Shown piece by piece: positions 42,514-50,784 of a DNA stretch of 64,000 bases. How positions within the stretch are numbered: position 1 is the stretch's first letter; each line of letters begins with the position of its first letter. Origin of the DNA: Dinghuibacter sp964544695. GTDB lineage: Bacteria; Bacteroidota; Bacteroidia; Chitinophagales; Chitinophagaceae. The position numbers and the translations under genes were made by a program. The notes below the pieces were generated by a model that was given only the letters and a program-made list of their open reading frames with translations, was not told the origin of the DNA and ran no database searches. Where the stretch lies: positions 1 through 64,000 of the forward strand of contig CAZJDB010000081.1 in the NCBI GenBank assembly GCA_964544695.1. Reading direction: 5' to 3'.

Positions 42514-43149
42514 TCATTTATTGGGCTGCGGCGTGTACCGCAGGTAAGGCTTCACCACCTTCACGCCTTTGGGGAATTTCTTTTGGGCGTCTTCGGTGGA
42601 AGTGGCGGGCACCACGATAACATCCTGACCGTCCTGCCAATCGGCCGGAGTAGCGACCCCGTGTGCAGCCGTGAGCTGCAGGGAATCGAGCACCCTCAGC
42701 ACCTCGTTGAAGTTCCTGCCCGTACTGGCGGGATAGGTGATGGAGAGCTTGAGCTTCTTATCCGGGCCGATCACGAAGAGGGAGCGGACCGTCGCCGTTT
42801 CGGAAGCATTCGGGTGGATCATATCGTACAAATCGGCCACCTTCCGCTCGGGGTCCGCGATGATGGGAAAGGTGACCGTAGTGTGTTGTGTTTCGTTGAT
42901 GTCCTTTACCCAGCCCAGGTGTTTATCCAACGGATCCACGCTGACTGCAAGAACCTTGGTATTTCGTTTGGCGAATTCATCTTTCAGTTGGGCCGTCCGG
43001 CCCAATTCGGTCGTGCATACAGGGGTATAATCGGCAGGATGGGAGAAAAGGACGCCCCATCCGTTTCCAAGGTATTCGTAAAAATCAATGTCTCCTTCTG
43101 TTGTGGAAGCCTTGAAATTCGGGACTACATCCCCTAGACGCAGACTCAT
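42514..43149 (-). CDS. 1-Cys peroxiredoxin (Prx6 type)
   Basis: The 211-residue protein has the peroxidatic motif PADYTPVCTTELG with Cys45, and no other Cys, so it belongs to the 1-Cys class. The C-terminal PADWQDGQDVIVVPATS and KPYLRYTPQP match the Prx6 extension involved in dimerisation. It reduces peroxides, with glutathione or another thiol restoring the sulfenic acid. It is the first gene of the unit that continues into cysH, cysD and cysN. The ATG at 43149 fits the family; 13 upstream codons cover the promoter region. Confidence 0.93.
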   Translation of the reverse strand: MSLRLGDVVPNFKASTTEGDIDFYEYLGNGWGVLFSHPADYTPVCTTELGRTAQLKDEFAKRNTKVLAVSVDPLDKHLGWVKDINETQHTTVTFPIIADPERKVADLYDMIHPNASETATVRSLFVIGPDKKLKLSITYPASTGRNFNEVLRVLDSLQLTAAHGVATPADWQDGQDVIVVPATSTEDAQKKFPKGVKVVKPYLRYTPQPNK

Positions 43150-43184
43150 ATGATTCGGTTTTATGCTTCGAAAGTACGAATAAT

Positions 43185-43196
43185 CCACTATAGTGG
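43185..43196. promoter_or_regulatory. 12-bp perfect palindrome upstream of the peroxiredoxin-cys operon
   Basis: CCACTATAGTGG is a perfect palindrome 36 bp before the peroxiredoxin ATG. Leftward of it, TACTTTCG (complement of 43169-43176) resembles a -7 element with one mismatch. The palindrome would then cover the -33 position, as expected for an operator. Confidence 0.4.
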
Positions 43197-43221
43197 TAGA
43201 CTAAACAGGGGAAAATATTTG

Positions 43222-43746
43222 TCAGAGACCAAGATACACATCCAGCAATCCCTCGGGCAGGGTCACGTACAATCGTTTACCCCCGTCGTCTATCTTTTCG
43301 AGTGTCTTTTCATGCAGGGGGATCAGTACTTCCTTTTGCCGGATGATAACTTTACACAATACCTGCATCGGCTGCTCGATCACTTCCACGATCTCTCCCA
43401 GGTCTTCGGCTCCATCGATCAAATGATAACCCAGGTAAGAAATGGGCGTTGCTTTGCCTGCGGTCCTGGAAAAATCCGATTCCTGCAGCCAGACCTCCTT
43501 ATGAGTAAGGAGTTTTGCCTGTTCCCGGGTACTCACGCCTTCCAGGGTCAGGAATGCCTCCTGGGGTCCTTTGATTCTGATTTGCGCTACGAAATAAGGA
43601 AGGAAGCTTTCCGGGCGATCCGGAAGGAATATGACGGTAAGGTCTTGCAAACCGCGGGCATCACCCAGGCTGTGCTTCAGGAGCAACTCTCCTTTCAGGC
43701 CGTGGGTGGCCACCAGTCGTCCTACGCTGAAATACTGAGTACTCAT
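43222..43746 (-). CDS. rimM: Ribosome maturation factor RimM
   Basis: RimM helps assemble the 30S head around ribosomal protein S19. The 174-residue product has the N-terminal RimM domain (YFSVGRLVATHGLKGELLLKH, then the strand LTLEGVSTREQAKLLTHKEVWL) and a C-terminal PRC-barrel (YLGYHLIDGAEDLGEIVEVI). The frame is open upstream through the rpsP terminator, but the family start MSTQYFSVGR at 43746 is clear. It follows rpsP by 73 bp with a terminator in between, so read-through or its own promoter is needed. Confidence 0.93.
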   Translation of the reverse strand: MSTQYFSVGRLVATHGLKGELLLKHSLGDARGLQDLTVIFLPDRPESFLPYFVAQIRIKGPQEAFLTLEGVSTREQAKLLTHKEVWLQESDFSRTAGKATPISYLGYHLIDGAEDLGEIVEVIEQPMQVLCKVIIRQKEVLIPLHEKTLEKIDDGGKRLYVTLPEGLLDVYLGL

Positions 43747-43765
43747 ATGTAGTTGGCGCGCGAGC

Positions 43766-43795
43766 AAAAAAAGGGCCTCCCACGCGGAGAGGCCC
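43766..43795 (-). terminator. Terminator or attenuator between rpsP and rimM
   Basis: Read leftward, GGGCCTC and GAGGCCC (43789-43795 with 43773-43779) form a stem whose inner part CGCG extends it. It is followed by seven Ts. Its place between two ribosome-related genes suggests partial termination. Confidence 0.8.
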
Positions 43796-43819
43796 GTAAT
43801 AACGTAATGCGCTAAAAGG

Positions 43820-44302
43820 TTATTCTTCTCCGCTCTTGGCCTCATGGTGTTCGCCACCTCCGCCACCGGGAGCTTCGTGATCATGGGGCTTCGTGCGCCT
43901 GATGATCGGCTGGTGCCTTTTCTGGGCACGGTGGTTGCGGTGGTCGTCCTGCCTGATCTTCATTTTGCCCTCATGCTCTTCATGCCATTTCTGGAACTTG
44001 GTCATGGCGGTCGCTTCGTCGAAAAGGCCGAGTTTTACCCCCCTCAACAGGTGCTTCAGATAAAGCACGCCTTTGAAGGATAAGATTTTGCGGACAGTGT
44101 CGGTCGGCTGGGCGCCTTTGTGGAGCCAATCCAAGGCTCTTTGGCGGTCCAATTGAATGGAGGCAGGAACGGTCAGGGGGTTGTAGGTCCCGAGTTTCTG
44201 GATGAACTTCCCGTCTCGTGGAGCGCGGGCATCGGCCACTACAATAAAGTAGAAGGGTCTCTTCTTAGACCCGTGGCGCTGGAGTCTGATTTTAACTGGC
44301 AT
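43820..44302 (-). CDS. rpsP: 30S ribosomal protein S16
   Basis: The first about 85 residues are the S16 fold: MPVKIRLQRHGSKKRPFYFIVVADARAPRDG, FIQKLGTYNPLT and DRQRALDWLHKGAQPTDTVRKIL. The protein is 160 residues, about twice the size of E. coli S16, because of a charged His/Gly/Glu-rich tail from about 100 onward (EHEGKMKIRQDDHRNHRAQ, GGGGGEHHE). Long S16 tails are usual in Bacteroidota. Promoter -7 element at 44353-44360. Confidence 0.94.
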   Translation of the reverse strand: MPVKIRLQRHGSKKRPFYFIVVADARAPRDGKFIQKLGTYNPLTVPASIQLDRQRALDWLHKGAQPTDTVRKILSFKGVLYLKHLLRGVKLGLFDEATAMTKFQKWHEEHEGKMKIRQDDHRNHRAQKRHQPIIRRTKPHDHEAPGGGGGEHHEAKSGEE

Positions 44303-44352
44303 CTTAAATAGAAATTTAAATGCTTGAATGAATAATTTTTTCCTAGGGATTG

Positions 44353-44360
44353 CAAAGGTA
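44353..44360 (-). promoter_or_regulatory. -7 element upstream of rpsP
   Basis: Read leftward, TACCTTTG matches TAnnTTTG, about 50 nt before the rpsP ATG. TTGG lies 22 nt upstream as a weak -33 element. Confidence 0.5.
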
Positions 44361-44406
44361 ATATAATCGATTTTAATTTTTCCAAGCCCCGGAGGTTAAA
44401 TTTTAA

Positions 44407-45729
44407 CTAGGCCTTTCTGAGCATACCCGACCTCCCCATGGGCATTTTATTCATGGTTTTCATCATTTGCCGCATCTGGTCGAATTGCTTCATAAACTGT
44501 TGCACGTCCGTGAGTTCCTTACCAGCTCCCCGGGCGATTCTCTTCCTTCGGCTCAGGTCTATGGAGTCAGGGTTTGCGCGTTCAAAGGGGGTCATTGAAT
44601 TGATCATGGCCTCTATGCCCTTGAAGGCGTCATCACTGATATCCAGGTCTTTTATAGCCTTTCCGGCCCCCGGGATCATTCCCAGCAGGTCCTTTATATT
44701 ACCCATTTTCTTAATCTGTTCCAGTTGCTGCTTGAAATCGGCGAAATCGAACTGGTTTTTCCTGATTTTCTTTTCCAGCCTGGCCGACTGCTCGGCATCG
44801 AATTGCTCCTGGGCCTTTTCGACCAGGGTGGTTATATCCCCCATGCCCAGGATACGTTGGGCCATACGGTCGGGGTGGAATACGTCCAGGGTATCCAGCT
44901 TTTCCCCGCTACTGACAAAGCTGATAGGCTTGTTGACCATGTACCGGATTGACAACGCCGCTCCACCCCGGGTGTCCCCGTCCAGCTTGGTCAGCACCAC
45001 GCCATTGAAATTCAGGCGGTCGTTGAAAGCCTTGGCGGTATTCACCGCATCCTGGCCCGTCATGGAATCCACCACAAAGAGGATTTCCTGGGGCTGTACG
45101 GCGGCCTTGATCGCGGCCACTTCGGCCATCATGGCTTCATCCACCGCCAGGCGTCCGGCGGTGTCTATAATCAATACATTCTTGTTCTTGGATTTTGCCT
45201 CTGCCAGGGCATTCCGGGCAATCTGTACGGCATCCCTGGATTCGGGTTCGCTGTACACGTCTACCCCGATCTGTTCTCCCAGCACCTTCAATTGATCGAC
45301 TGCAGCGGGACGGTATATGTCCGCAGCCACGAGGAGAGGAGACTTGCCCTTTTTGGATTTCAGGTAATTGGCCAGCTTTCCGCTAAATGTGGTCTTACCA
45401 GACCCCTGTAATCCGGCAATCAGGATAATGGTCGGGTTGCCATTCAGAGACAGTTCCGACGCTTGTCCGCCCATGAGGTCCGCGAGCTCGTCCTTCACGA
45501 TCTTGACCATGAGCTGGCCCGGGGAAATGGCATTCAGCACCTTTTCCCCCATGGCTTTGTCCTTAACCTTGTCGGTAAATTCTTTGGCGATCTTGTAGTT
45601 GACATCCGCATCCACCAAGGCTTTGCGGATTTCCTTGACGGTGGCTGCGACGTTTAGCTCGGTGATCCTGCCTTGACCTTTGACCTGCTTGAACGCAGTC
45701 TCTAACCTTTCACTTAAACTCTCGAACAT
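44407..45729 (-). CDS. ffh: Signal recognition particle protein Ffh
   Basis: Ffh binds signal peptides of nascent membrane and exported proteins and targets them via FtsY. The 440-residue product has an N domain, a G domain with the SRP-type P-loop GLQGSGKTT (about 107-115), DTAGRLAVDEAMM and TKLDGDTRGGAA, and a Met-rich M domain at the end (MKQFDQMRQMMKTMNKMPMG). The start MFESLSERL fits the family. A -7 element lies only 7 nt upstream, so the mRNA may have almost no leader. Confidence 0.96.
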   Translation of the reverse strand: MFESLSERLETAFKQVKGQGRITELNVAATVKEIRKALVDADVNYKIAKEFTDKVKDKAMGEKVLNAISPGQLMVKIVKDELADLMGGQASELSLNGNPTIILIAGLQGSGKTTFSGKLANYLKSKKGKSPLLVAADIYRPAAVDQLKVLGEQIGVDVYSEPESRDAVQIARNALAEAKSKNKNVLIIDTAGRLAVDEAMMAEVAAIKAAVQPQEILFVVDSMTGQDAVNTAKAFNDRLNFNGVVLTKLDGDTRGGAALSIRYMVNKPISFVSSGEKLDTLDVFHPDRMAQRILGMGDITTLVEKAQEQFDAEQSARLEKKIRKNQFDFADFKQQLEQIKKMGNIKDLLGMIPGAGKAIKDLDISDDAFKGIEAMINSMTPFERANPDSIDLSRRKRIARGAGKELTDVQQFMKQFDQMRQMMKTMNKMPMGRSGMLRKA

Positions 45730-45736
45730 AGGACTG

Positions 45737-45744
45737 CAAATATA
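45737..45744 (-). promoter_or_regulatory. -7 element close to the ffh start
   Basis: Read leftward, TATATTTG matches TAnnTTTG perfectly and ends 7 nt before the ffh ATG at 45729. A start site the usual distance downstream would fall at the start codon. Confidence 0.5.
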
Positions 45745-45784
45745 AGCCTTGGTGGGGACCTACGGTCCGCCGCTTGCGCGGCCC

Positions 45785-46654
45785 CTAAGCGCCAAGGTAA
45801 TTTCGGAGGAGACGGCATCTGGAGTTAGAGCGTAACTTATTGATTGCCTTATCCTTAATTTGCCGAACGCGTTCCCGTGTCAGGTTGAACTTTTCCCCGA
45901 TGTCTTCCAGGCTCATGGGGTGATCGACCCCGATGCCGAAGAAATAACGGATGACCTCCTTTTGACGGTCAGTCAGGGTTTGGAGTGACCTGGTGATTTC
46001 GGTCCTAAGGGATTCGTCGTGTTCTATGGCTGCATCGGCGGATTCCGCATTTGGATTCTCAAGTACGTCGATCAGTGTATTGTCTTCCCCTTCCGCGAAA
46101 GGGGCATCCATGCTGACGTGGCGGGCCGCAACACCCAGGGTGGCTGCGACTTCATCGGTATCCATTTCCAGTACTTCCGCCAATTCTTCCGGGGAAGGTT
46201 CGCGTTCGTATTCCTGTTCAAGACTAGAGAAAGCTTTATTGATCCGGTTGGTCAACCCGACTTTGTTTAGGGGCAGGCGTACGATACGGCTTTGTTCGGC
46301 AAGTGCCTGGAGTATGCTTTGGCGTATCCACCACACGGCGTAGGAAATGAATTTAAAGCCCCTGGTTTCATCGAAGCGCTGGGCAGCCTTGATAAGTCCA
46401 AGATTTCCCTCATTGATGAGATCGGATAGGGATAAGCCTTGATTTTGGTACTGCTTGGCCACAGATACGACAAATCTGAGGTTAGCTTTGGTAAGACGTT
46501 CCAGGGCAGCCTGATCACCTTGCTTTATCCTGACGGCTAGCTTTACTTCATCTTCAGGAGCCAGCAATTCAACTTTGCCGATCTCCTGCAAATATTTTTC
46601 GAGGCTCTGAGACTCGCGGTTAGTAATAGATTTGGTGATCTTGAGTTGACGCAT
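45785..46654 (-). CDS. rpoD: Primary RNA polymerase sigma factor (RpoD type)
   Basis: The 289-residue sigma-70 factor begins MRQLKITKSITNRES (ATG at 46654; another ATG lies two codons upstream). It has region 1.2 (LEKYLQEIGKVELL), regions 2.1-2.4 (LIKAAQRFDETRGFKFISYAVWWIRQSILQAL), region 3, and region 4.2 (MSLEDIGEKFNLTRERVRQIKDKAINKLR). It lacks region 1.1 and the spacer found in E. coli RpoD, as is normal for the Bacteroidota housekeeping sigma, which reads the TAnnTTTG promoters found in this window. Confidence 0.92.
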   Translation of the reverse strand: MRQLKITKSITNRESQSLEKYLQEIGKVELLAPEDEVKLAVRIKQGDQAALERLTKANLRFVVSVAKQYQNQGLSLSDLINEGNLGLIKAAQRFDETRGFKFISYAVWWIRQSILQALAEQSRIVRLPLNKVGLTNRINKAFSSLEQEYEREPSPEELAEVLEMDTDEVAATLGVAARHVSMDAPFAEGEDNTLIDVLENPNAESADAAIEHDESLRTEITRSLQTLTDRQKEVIRYFFGIGVDHPMSLEDIGEKFNLTRERVRQIKDKAINKLRSNSRCRLLRNYLGA

Positions 46655-46660
46655 GCTCAT

Positions 46661-46961
46661 ATTATAGGGTGTTTTGGCATTGAGGGAGGAAAGAAAAGGG
46701 GCACGATCACATGGTCACAACTCGGCTAAATCGTAAGCAAAAACAGTCAATTGCAGTGAGTATTTCCATAGAAAAGTTAAATAGATTTATAATACAAGCC
46801 AAAAAAATGTTGGGGCGGGATTTGCATCCGTAATTACACCTACCCGGAAGTGGTATGTTTACCCCCAGCTCAAGCCTGGAAATACTTTCAAAAAAATTTT
46901 GAAGTGATTATTTATTTCCTATTATTGCAGACAACGAATCTCGGGATTAACTTATGAAGGA
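46661..46961. other. 301-bp divergent intergenic region (rpoD / START-like gene)
   Basis: AT-rich region between two divergent genes. On the right side TATTATTG (46920-46927) is one base off a -7 element, about 34 nt before the ATG at 46962. No perfect element was found on the rpoD side, and no hairpin or RNA gene was recognised. Confidence 0.45.
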
Positions 46962-47342
46962 ATGAGCAAAAAGGTACAATATACGCTGGAGTATCCAGTC
47001 AGGTGTTCACCTACCATCTTATACGAATTTCTTTCTACTCCTGCCGGGCTTCAGGAATGGTTTGCAGACAAGGTTGACGAACGGGAAGGCATGTTTAGTT
47101 TCTCATGGAACGGTTCCGTGGAAAGGGCTCAAGTGATCGAAACGGAATTGGACAAATTCATACGTTTCCATTGGCTTACCGCACCTGCAGATGAATTCTT
47201 CGAATTCCGCATTGAAAAGTCAGAAGTGACCAATCAGACTATATTGGTTATCAAAGATTTCGCAGAGAAAAAGGAAGTGGCTGACCAAAGCCAGCTTTGG
47301 GAATACCAGGTCAAAGACCTCTTTCACCGACTGGGTAACTGA
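46962..47342 (+). CDS. START-like (SRPBCC) domain protein
   Basis: A 126-residue soluble protein with the START-like/AHSA1 layout: strand and helix YTLEYPVRCSPTILYEFLSTPAGLQEWFADKV, then EGMFSFSWNG, FIRFHWL and a long C-terminal helix (LWEYQVKDLFHRLGN). Such domains enclose a hydrophobic pocket for lipids or small ligands. No specific function is known for this short Bacteroidota group. Its 3' end overlaps the convergent 191-residue gene by 32 bp. Confidence 0.82.
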   Translation: MSKKVQYTLEYPVRCSPTILYEFLSTPAGLQEWFADKVDEREGMFSFSWNGSVERAQVIETELDKFIRFHWLTAPADEFFEFRIEKSEVTNQTILVIKDFAEKKEVADQSQLWEYQVKDLFHRLGN

Positions 47343-47886
47343 CCCATGTCATGATCTCCCTGAAACCCGCTTCCAGTAAGTCATACACATTATCCCACTG
47401 ATTCAGGGGAATAGTCATGGCCACCTTAAAATAGGCCGGCATTTCCGCGTTGAACGGCGATCCTACGTATCCTTCTCCGTGTACGGTGTGGATCCATTCA
47501 TCGTCCGAAATAGCCAGCCGCCAGGGCGAACCCAGCGACAAAAGAATCTTCGGAGCATATTGTTCCCGGTACCGTCCCTTCAAGTGCAGGAAAAGAGCAA
47601 AATAATGTCCCCACCAAAAAAACGTTCGGACCGCAAACGCATGTTCCTGTTCCCAGGAAGCCGGATAATCCAGGATCATGTAAGGCAGCCCCTCGTAATT
47701 TTCCCCCCTGGTCAGTTTGGGAAAGCGGTCCCCAAACGGAGCATGAAGCGCCAGGGTCCTATATCGTTCGGCCATGTCTCCCAGCAGGGCGGCGACCTTA
47801 TCCATCACCGAACGTTTGGTTAAAATCCAGCGCGGATCCAGCACAAGGGCGGTTTCCTCTGGTGAAAGGCTTATTTTTGCATGCAT
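47311..47886 (-). CDS. Hypothetical protein, 191 residues
   Basis: I do not recognise the family. The soluble protein begins MHAKISLSPEETALVLDPRWI. It has a helix-rich N-terminal half (VMDKVAALLGDMAERYR), a central aromatic segment YMILDYPASWEQEHAFAVRTFFWWGHYFALFLHL, and ends ISDDEWIHTVHGEGY and MTWVSYPVGERGL. No signal peptide is seen; the aromatic stretch is too polar overall for a certain membrane helix. The frame opens further upstream, but that part is antisense to the LptF/G permease gene. It is divergent from that gene with 22 bp between starts, and overlaps the START-like gene end by 32 bp. Confidence 0.65.
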   Translation of the reverse strand: MHAKISLSPEETALVLDPRWILTKRSVMDKVAALLGDMAERYRTLALHAPFGDRFPKLTRGENYEGLPYMILDYPASWEQEHAFAVRTFFWWGHYFALFLHLKGRYREQYAPKILLSLGSPWRLAISDDEWIHTVHGEGYVGSPFNAEMPAYFKVAMTIPLNQWDNVYDLLEAGFREIMTWVSYPVGERGL

Positions 47887-47908
47887 CGTTTTAAAGGTAG
47901 GCAGAAAC

Positions 47909-49327
47909 GTGATCAAAAAACTCGACCGGCTCATCATAAAGGCTTTCATAGGACCTTTCTTCATTACTTTCCTGATAGCCCTGTTCATCCTGGTGATGCA
48001 GTTCTTCTGGAAGTACATCGATGATTTGGTTGGAAAGGGACTCGATACGGGAACGCTCCTGGAGCTAACGGGCCTGGTGACCACCACCTGGGTGCCCATT
48101 GCACTTCCCCTGGCCATACTCTTATCTTCCATCATGTGTTTCGGCAACCTTGGAGAAAGCTTCGAGTTGGTAGCGATCAAATCAGCGGGCATTCCTTTGC
48201 TTCGCTTCATGCGACCCCTGCTGTTTATTTCGGGCCTCCTGTGCCTGCTGGCCTTCCAGTTTGCCAATTATGTTATCCCGGTGGCCAACCTCAAATTCCA
48301 AACCCTTCTACAGGATGTATCCGTGAAAAAACCCGCATTCGATATCAAGGAAGGCGTATTCTACAACAAGATCCCGGGATATACCCTTAAGATCAGCACT
48401 AAAGATAAAACGGGTACCCGTATTGGAGGTGTCCTGATCTTCGAACAGGGGAACCTCCTCCAGGACAACATGATCAGCGCCGAAAACGGACTGATGACCC
48501 TGTCATCCGATCAGCGGTCCCTTGATTTCAAGCTCATGAATGGTCAATACTATGAGGAAAAAGGGCCACGCTATAGCACCGCAACCAATTTCATTCGCAT
48601 GCGATTCAAGGATTACACCAAGCACCTCGACCTGAGTGCGCTGCAATTCAACCGGACCGCTGACAGCACCTACAAGAACAGCGCTCCCATGCTGAGTGAA
48701 AGACAGTTGACCATCTGGATCGATTCCCTGCGCAATCAGGCCAGGGAGTACATGCAAAACAGCTACCGGGGCATCCGGGGCTACCTGCACTTCGACCGGA
48801 TACACGATACCGCCTGGAAGCATGCGAAGATGGCCCCCGCGCATTGGTTACCCGATTCCCTCAATGCCAACAATTCCCAAAGGGCCCAACAAATGGTACA
48901 AGGCCTGAGGAACCAGGTGGACATACAGCTATTGGAATTTCAGGGCCAGGAGACCAATATCCTGAACTACCAGGTGGAACGCCAAAGGAAATACTCCCTG
49001 AGTTTCGCCTGTCTGGTCCTCTTCATGATCGGGGCTCCCCTGGGCTCTATTATCCGGAAAGGCGGATTGGGCATGCCCCTGGTTTGCGCGGTTATCTTCT
49101 TCGTTATCTTCCACCTCCTCAACACTTTTGGTGAGAAATTCGCCAAGGCAGGCACCCTTTCTCCCTTTGTGGGCATGTGGCTTTCCGTACTGGTCATGCT
49201 TCCCATAGGTATGTTCCTGACCTATAAAGCCATGAAGGATTCACAGCTCTTCAGCAAGGAATTCTATTTCCGGTCCCTCAACGCGGTCCGTGCGGCTTGG
49301 GTGCGTTTCCGCTCCCCAAGGACCTAA
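47909..49327 (+). CDS. LptF/LptG-family permease
   Basis: LptF and LptG form the inner-membrane part of the lipopolysaccharide exporter with the ATPase LptB. The 472-residue product has three N-terminal helices (AFIGPFFITFLIALFILVMQFFW; VPIALPLAILLSSIMCFG; LLFISGLLCLLAFQFANYV), a long periplasmic beta-jellyroll region (about 110-370) and three C-terminal helices (LSFACLVLFMIGAPLGSIIRKGG). The start is taken as GTG at 47909 because the frame's earlier part is antisense to the neighbouring gene. The large central insertion between the jellyroll and the last helices is a Bacteroidota feature. LptF and LptG cannot be told apart here. Confidence 0.88.
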   Translation: MIKKLDRLIIKAFIGPFFITFLIALFILVMQFFWKYIDDLVGKGLDTGTLLELTGLVTTTWVPIALPLAILLSSIMCFGNLGESFELVAIKSAGIPLLRFMRPLLFISGLLCLLAFQFANYVIPVANLKFQTLLQDVSVKKPAFDIKEGVFYNKIPGYTLKISTKDKTGTRIGGVLIFEQGNLLQDNMISAENGLMTLSSDQRSLDFKLMNGQYYEEKGPRYSTATNFIRMRFKDYTKHLDLSALQFNRTADSTYKNSAPMLSERQLTIWIDSLRNQAREYMQNSYRGIRGYLHFDRIHDTAWKHAKMAPAHWLPDSLNANNSQRAQQMVQGLRNQVDIQLLEFQGQETNILNYQVERQRKYSLSFACLVLFMIGAPLGSIIRKGGLGMPLVCAVIFFVIFHLLNTFGEKFAKAGTLSPFVGMWLSVLVMLPIGMFLTYKAMKDSQLFSKEFYFRSLNAVRAAWVRFRSPRT

Positions 49328-49338
49328 ATTTTGTATAT

Positions 49339-49379
49339 TATTCGGAATATTTTAGATTTACCAAATAATATTCTGAATA
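49339..49379. promoter_or_regulatory. Two palindromic operator-like sites before the Lrp-type gene
   Basis: TATTCGGAATA (49339-49349) and TATTCTGAATA (49369-49379) are near-identical palindromes spaced 30 bp centre to centre, about three helical turns. They fill the gap between the permease stop and the Lrp/AsnC-type ATG at 49382. Lrp-family proteins commonly bind such repeats at their own promoters. Confidence 0.5.
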
Positions 49380-49381
49380 TA

Positions 49382-49846
49382 ATGTACAATTTAGACGAAA
49401 TTGACCTACGCATCCTGGACCTCCTACAGCCCGACGCGCGCATGTCCAATGCCGCCCTGGCCAAGGAATTGGGTATGGCTCCTTCCGCCGTTTTGGAAAG
49501 GGTCCGCAAGCTGGAAACGAAAGGCGTCATTGAAGCATATCATACCCAGGTCAACCCCCTGGCCATCGATCGGAAGCTGCTGGCCTTTATTTTCATCAAG
49601 GACAGTTCCCCTCCCGGAGATACAAGGCTCTCCGAGCATCTGACCAACATCCCCGAAATCCAGGAATTGCACATCATTGCAGGAGAGGATTGCCTCCTTG
49701 CCAAAGTCCGGACTACGGACGCCCAGTCCCTGATCACCCTGATGCGCGACAAGTTGGGAAAGATCGGGACCATCCAGTCCACCAAAACCACCATCGTTCT
49801 CCAAACCGTTAAGGAAAAGAACCTGCTCGTAATACCAAAGCCATGA
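49382..49846 (+). CDS. Lrp/AsnC-family transcriptional regulator
   Basis: The 154-residue protein has the AsnC-type winged helix at about 4-60 (IDLRILDLLQPDARMSNAALAKELGMAPSAVLERVRKLETKGVI) and a C-terminal RAM/effector domain (about 70-150: IQELHIIAGEDCLLAKVRTTD). These regulators form dimers and octamers that sense amino acids. Its stop overlaps the start of an EamA exporter as ATGA, so the exporter is a likely target. The two palindromes directly upstream suggest autoregulation. The ATG at 49382 gives the family N-terminus. Confidence 0.92.
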   Translation: MYNLDEIDLRILDLLQPDARMSNAALAKELGMAPSAVLERVRKLETKGVIEAYHTQVNPLAIDRKLLAFIFIKDSSPPGDTRLSEHLTNIPEIQELHIIAGEDCLLAKVRTTDAQSLITLMRDKLGKIGTIQSTKTTIVLQTVKEKNLLVIPKP

Positions 49847-50778
49847 AATCAAGATTACCCCTGGCCGCCTACCTGGCCGTTTGCATCTTATGGGGATCCA
49901 CCTACTTGGCCATCGCCCTGGCTGTCAGGACCCTTCCCCCCATTCTCATGATCGGCCTTCGTTTCACCATTGCCGGTACGATCCTGCTCATCTGGTGCCT
50001 GGCCAGGGGAGAGCGCCTGCCGCCGTGGAAAACCTTTTTGCACAGCGCCATCACAGGCTTCCTCCTTCTCTGCGTGGGGAACGGGGGATTATCCTGGTCG
50101 GAAGTCCGGATTGCCAGCGGTCTTGCCGCCATCATCCTTGCGGCCCTGCCCCTTTGGATGGTCATCCTCGACAAACCTCACTGGCATGAAAATTTCTCCA
50201 ACGCAAGGGTCATATCAGGACTCCTATTGGGTTTTGCCGGTGTCGTCTACCTGGTAACAGCCGGAGGCTCCTCCGTTCACTTCTCCCTGCACAATACCTC
50301 CCAGGTCAGCGCCCTCGTGGTCCTATTCGTTGGTTCCCTGAGCTGGGCGTGGGGATCCCTGTATTCAAAGCGGCATTCCGTCCCGGGTTCCACCTTCATC
50401 AAAGGCAGCCTGCAAATGCTATCTGCGGGCGTGGTGCTCCTTCTCTTCAGCCTGTGCATCGGGAACTGGTCCCACATATCATGGGCAAGTGTAAGCCGCC
50501 AGTCCTGGGGAGGGTTGATTTACCTGATCATCTTCGGCTCCCTGGTGGGCTACGTCAGTTTCATCTATGTCCTGGACGTTTGGCCCGCCGCCAGGGTAGG
50601 TACCTATGCCTACGTCAATCCCGTCGTCGCGGTATTCCTGGGATGGGCCATAGCAGGAGAGCCACTCAGCATTGGACAGTTTATCGGGCTGTCCGTAATC
50701 CTGGCCGGGGTAATGCTGGTCAACAGCAAAGCGCTGAGCAAGGGAAGAATCCCTAATTTAGCAGCGCGAAAAACCTGA
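49843..50778 (+). CDS. EamA-family (drug/metabolite) transporter
   Basis: The 311-residue inner-membrane protein has about ten helices and the duplicated EamA domain. The first repeat starts AYLAVCILWGSTYLAIALAV; the second has SLSWAWGSLYSKRHSVPG and ends with WPAARVGTYAYVNPVVAVFLGWAIAGEPLS. Family members export amino acids or other small metabolites. Being coupled (ATGA) to an Lrp-type regulator suggests amino-acid export controlled by that regulator, an inference. Confidence 0.9.
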   Translation: MKSRLPLAAYLAVCILWGSTYLAIALAVRTLPPILMIGLRFTIAGTILLIWCLARGERLPPWKTFLHSAITGFLLLCVGNGGLSWSEVRIASGLAAIILAALPLWMVILDKPHWHENFSNARVISGLLLGFAGVVYLVTAGGSSVHFSLHNTSQVSALVVLFVGSLSWAWGSLYSKRHSVPGSTFIKGSLQMLSAGVVLLLFSLCIGNWSHISWASVSRQSWGGLIYLIIFGSLVGYVSFIYVLDVWPAARVGTYAYVNPVVAVFLGWAIAGEPLSIGQFIGLSVILAGVMLVNSKALSKGRIPNLAARKT

Positions 50779-50784
50779 AACAGC

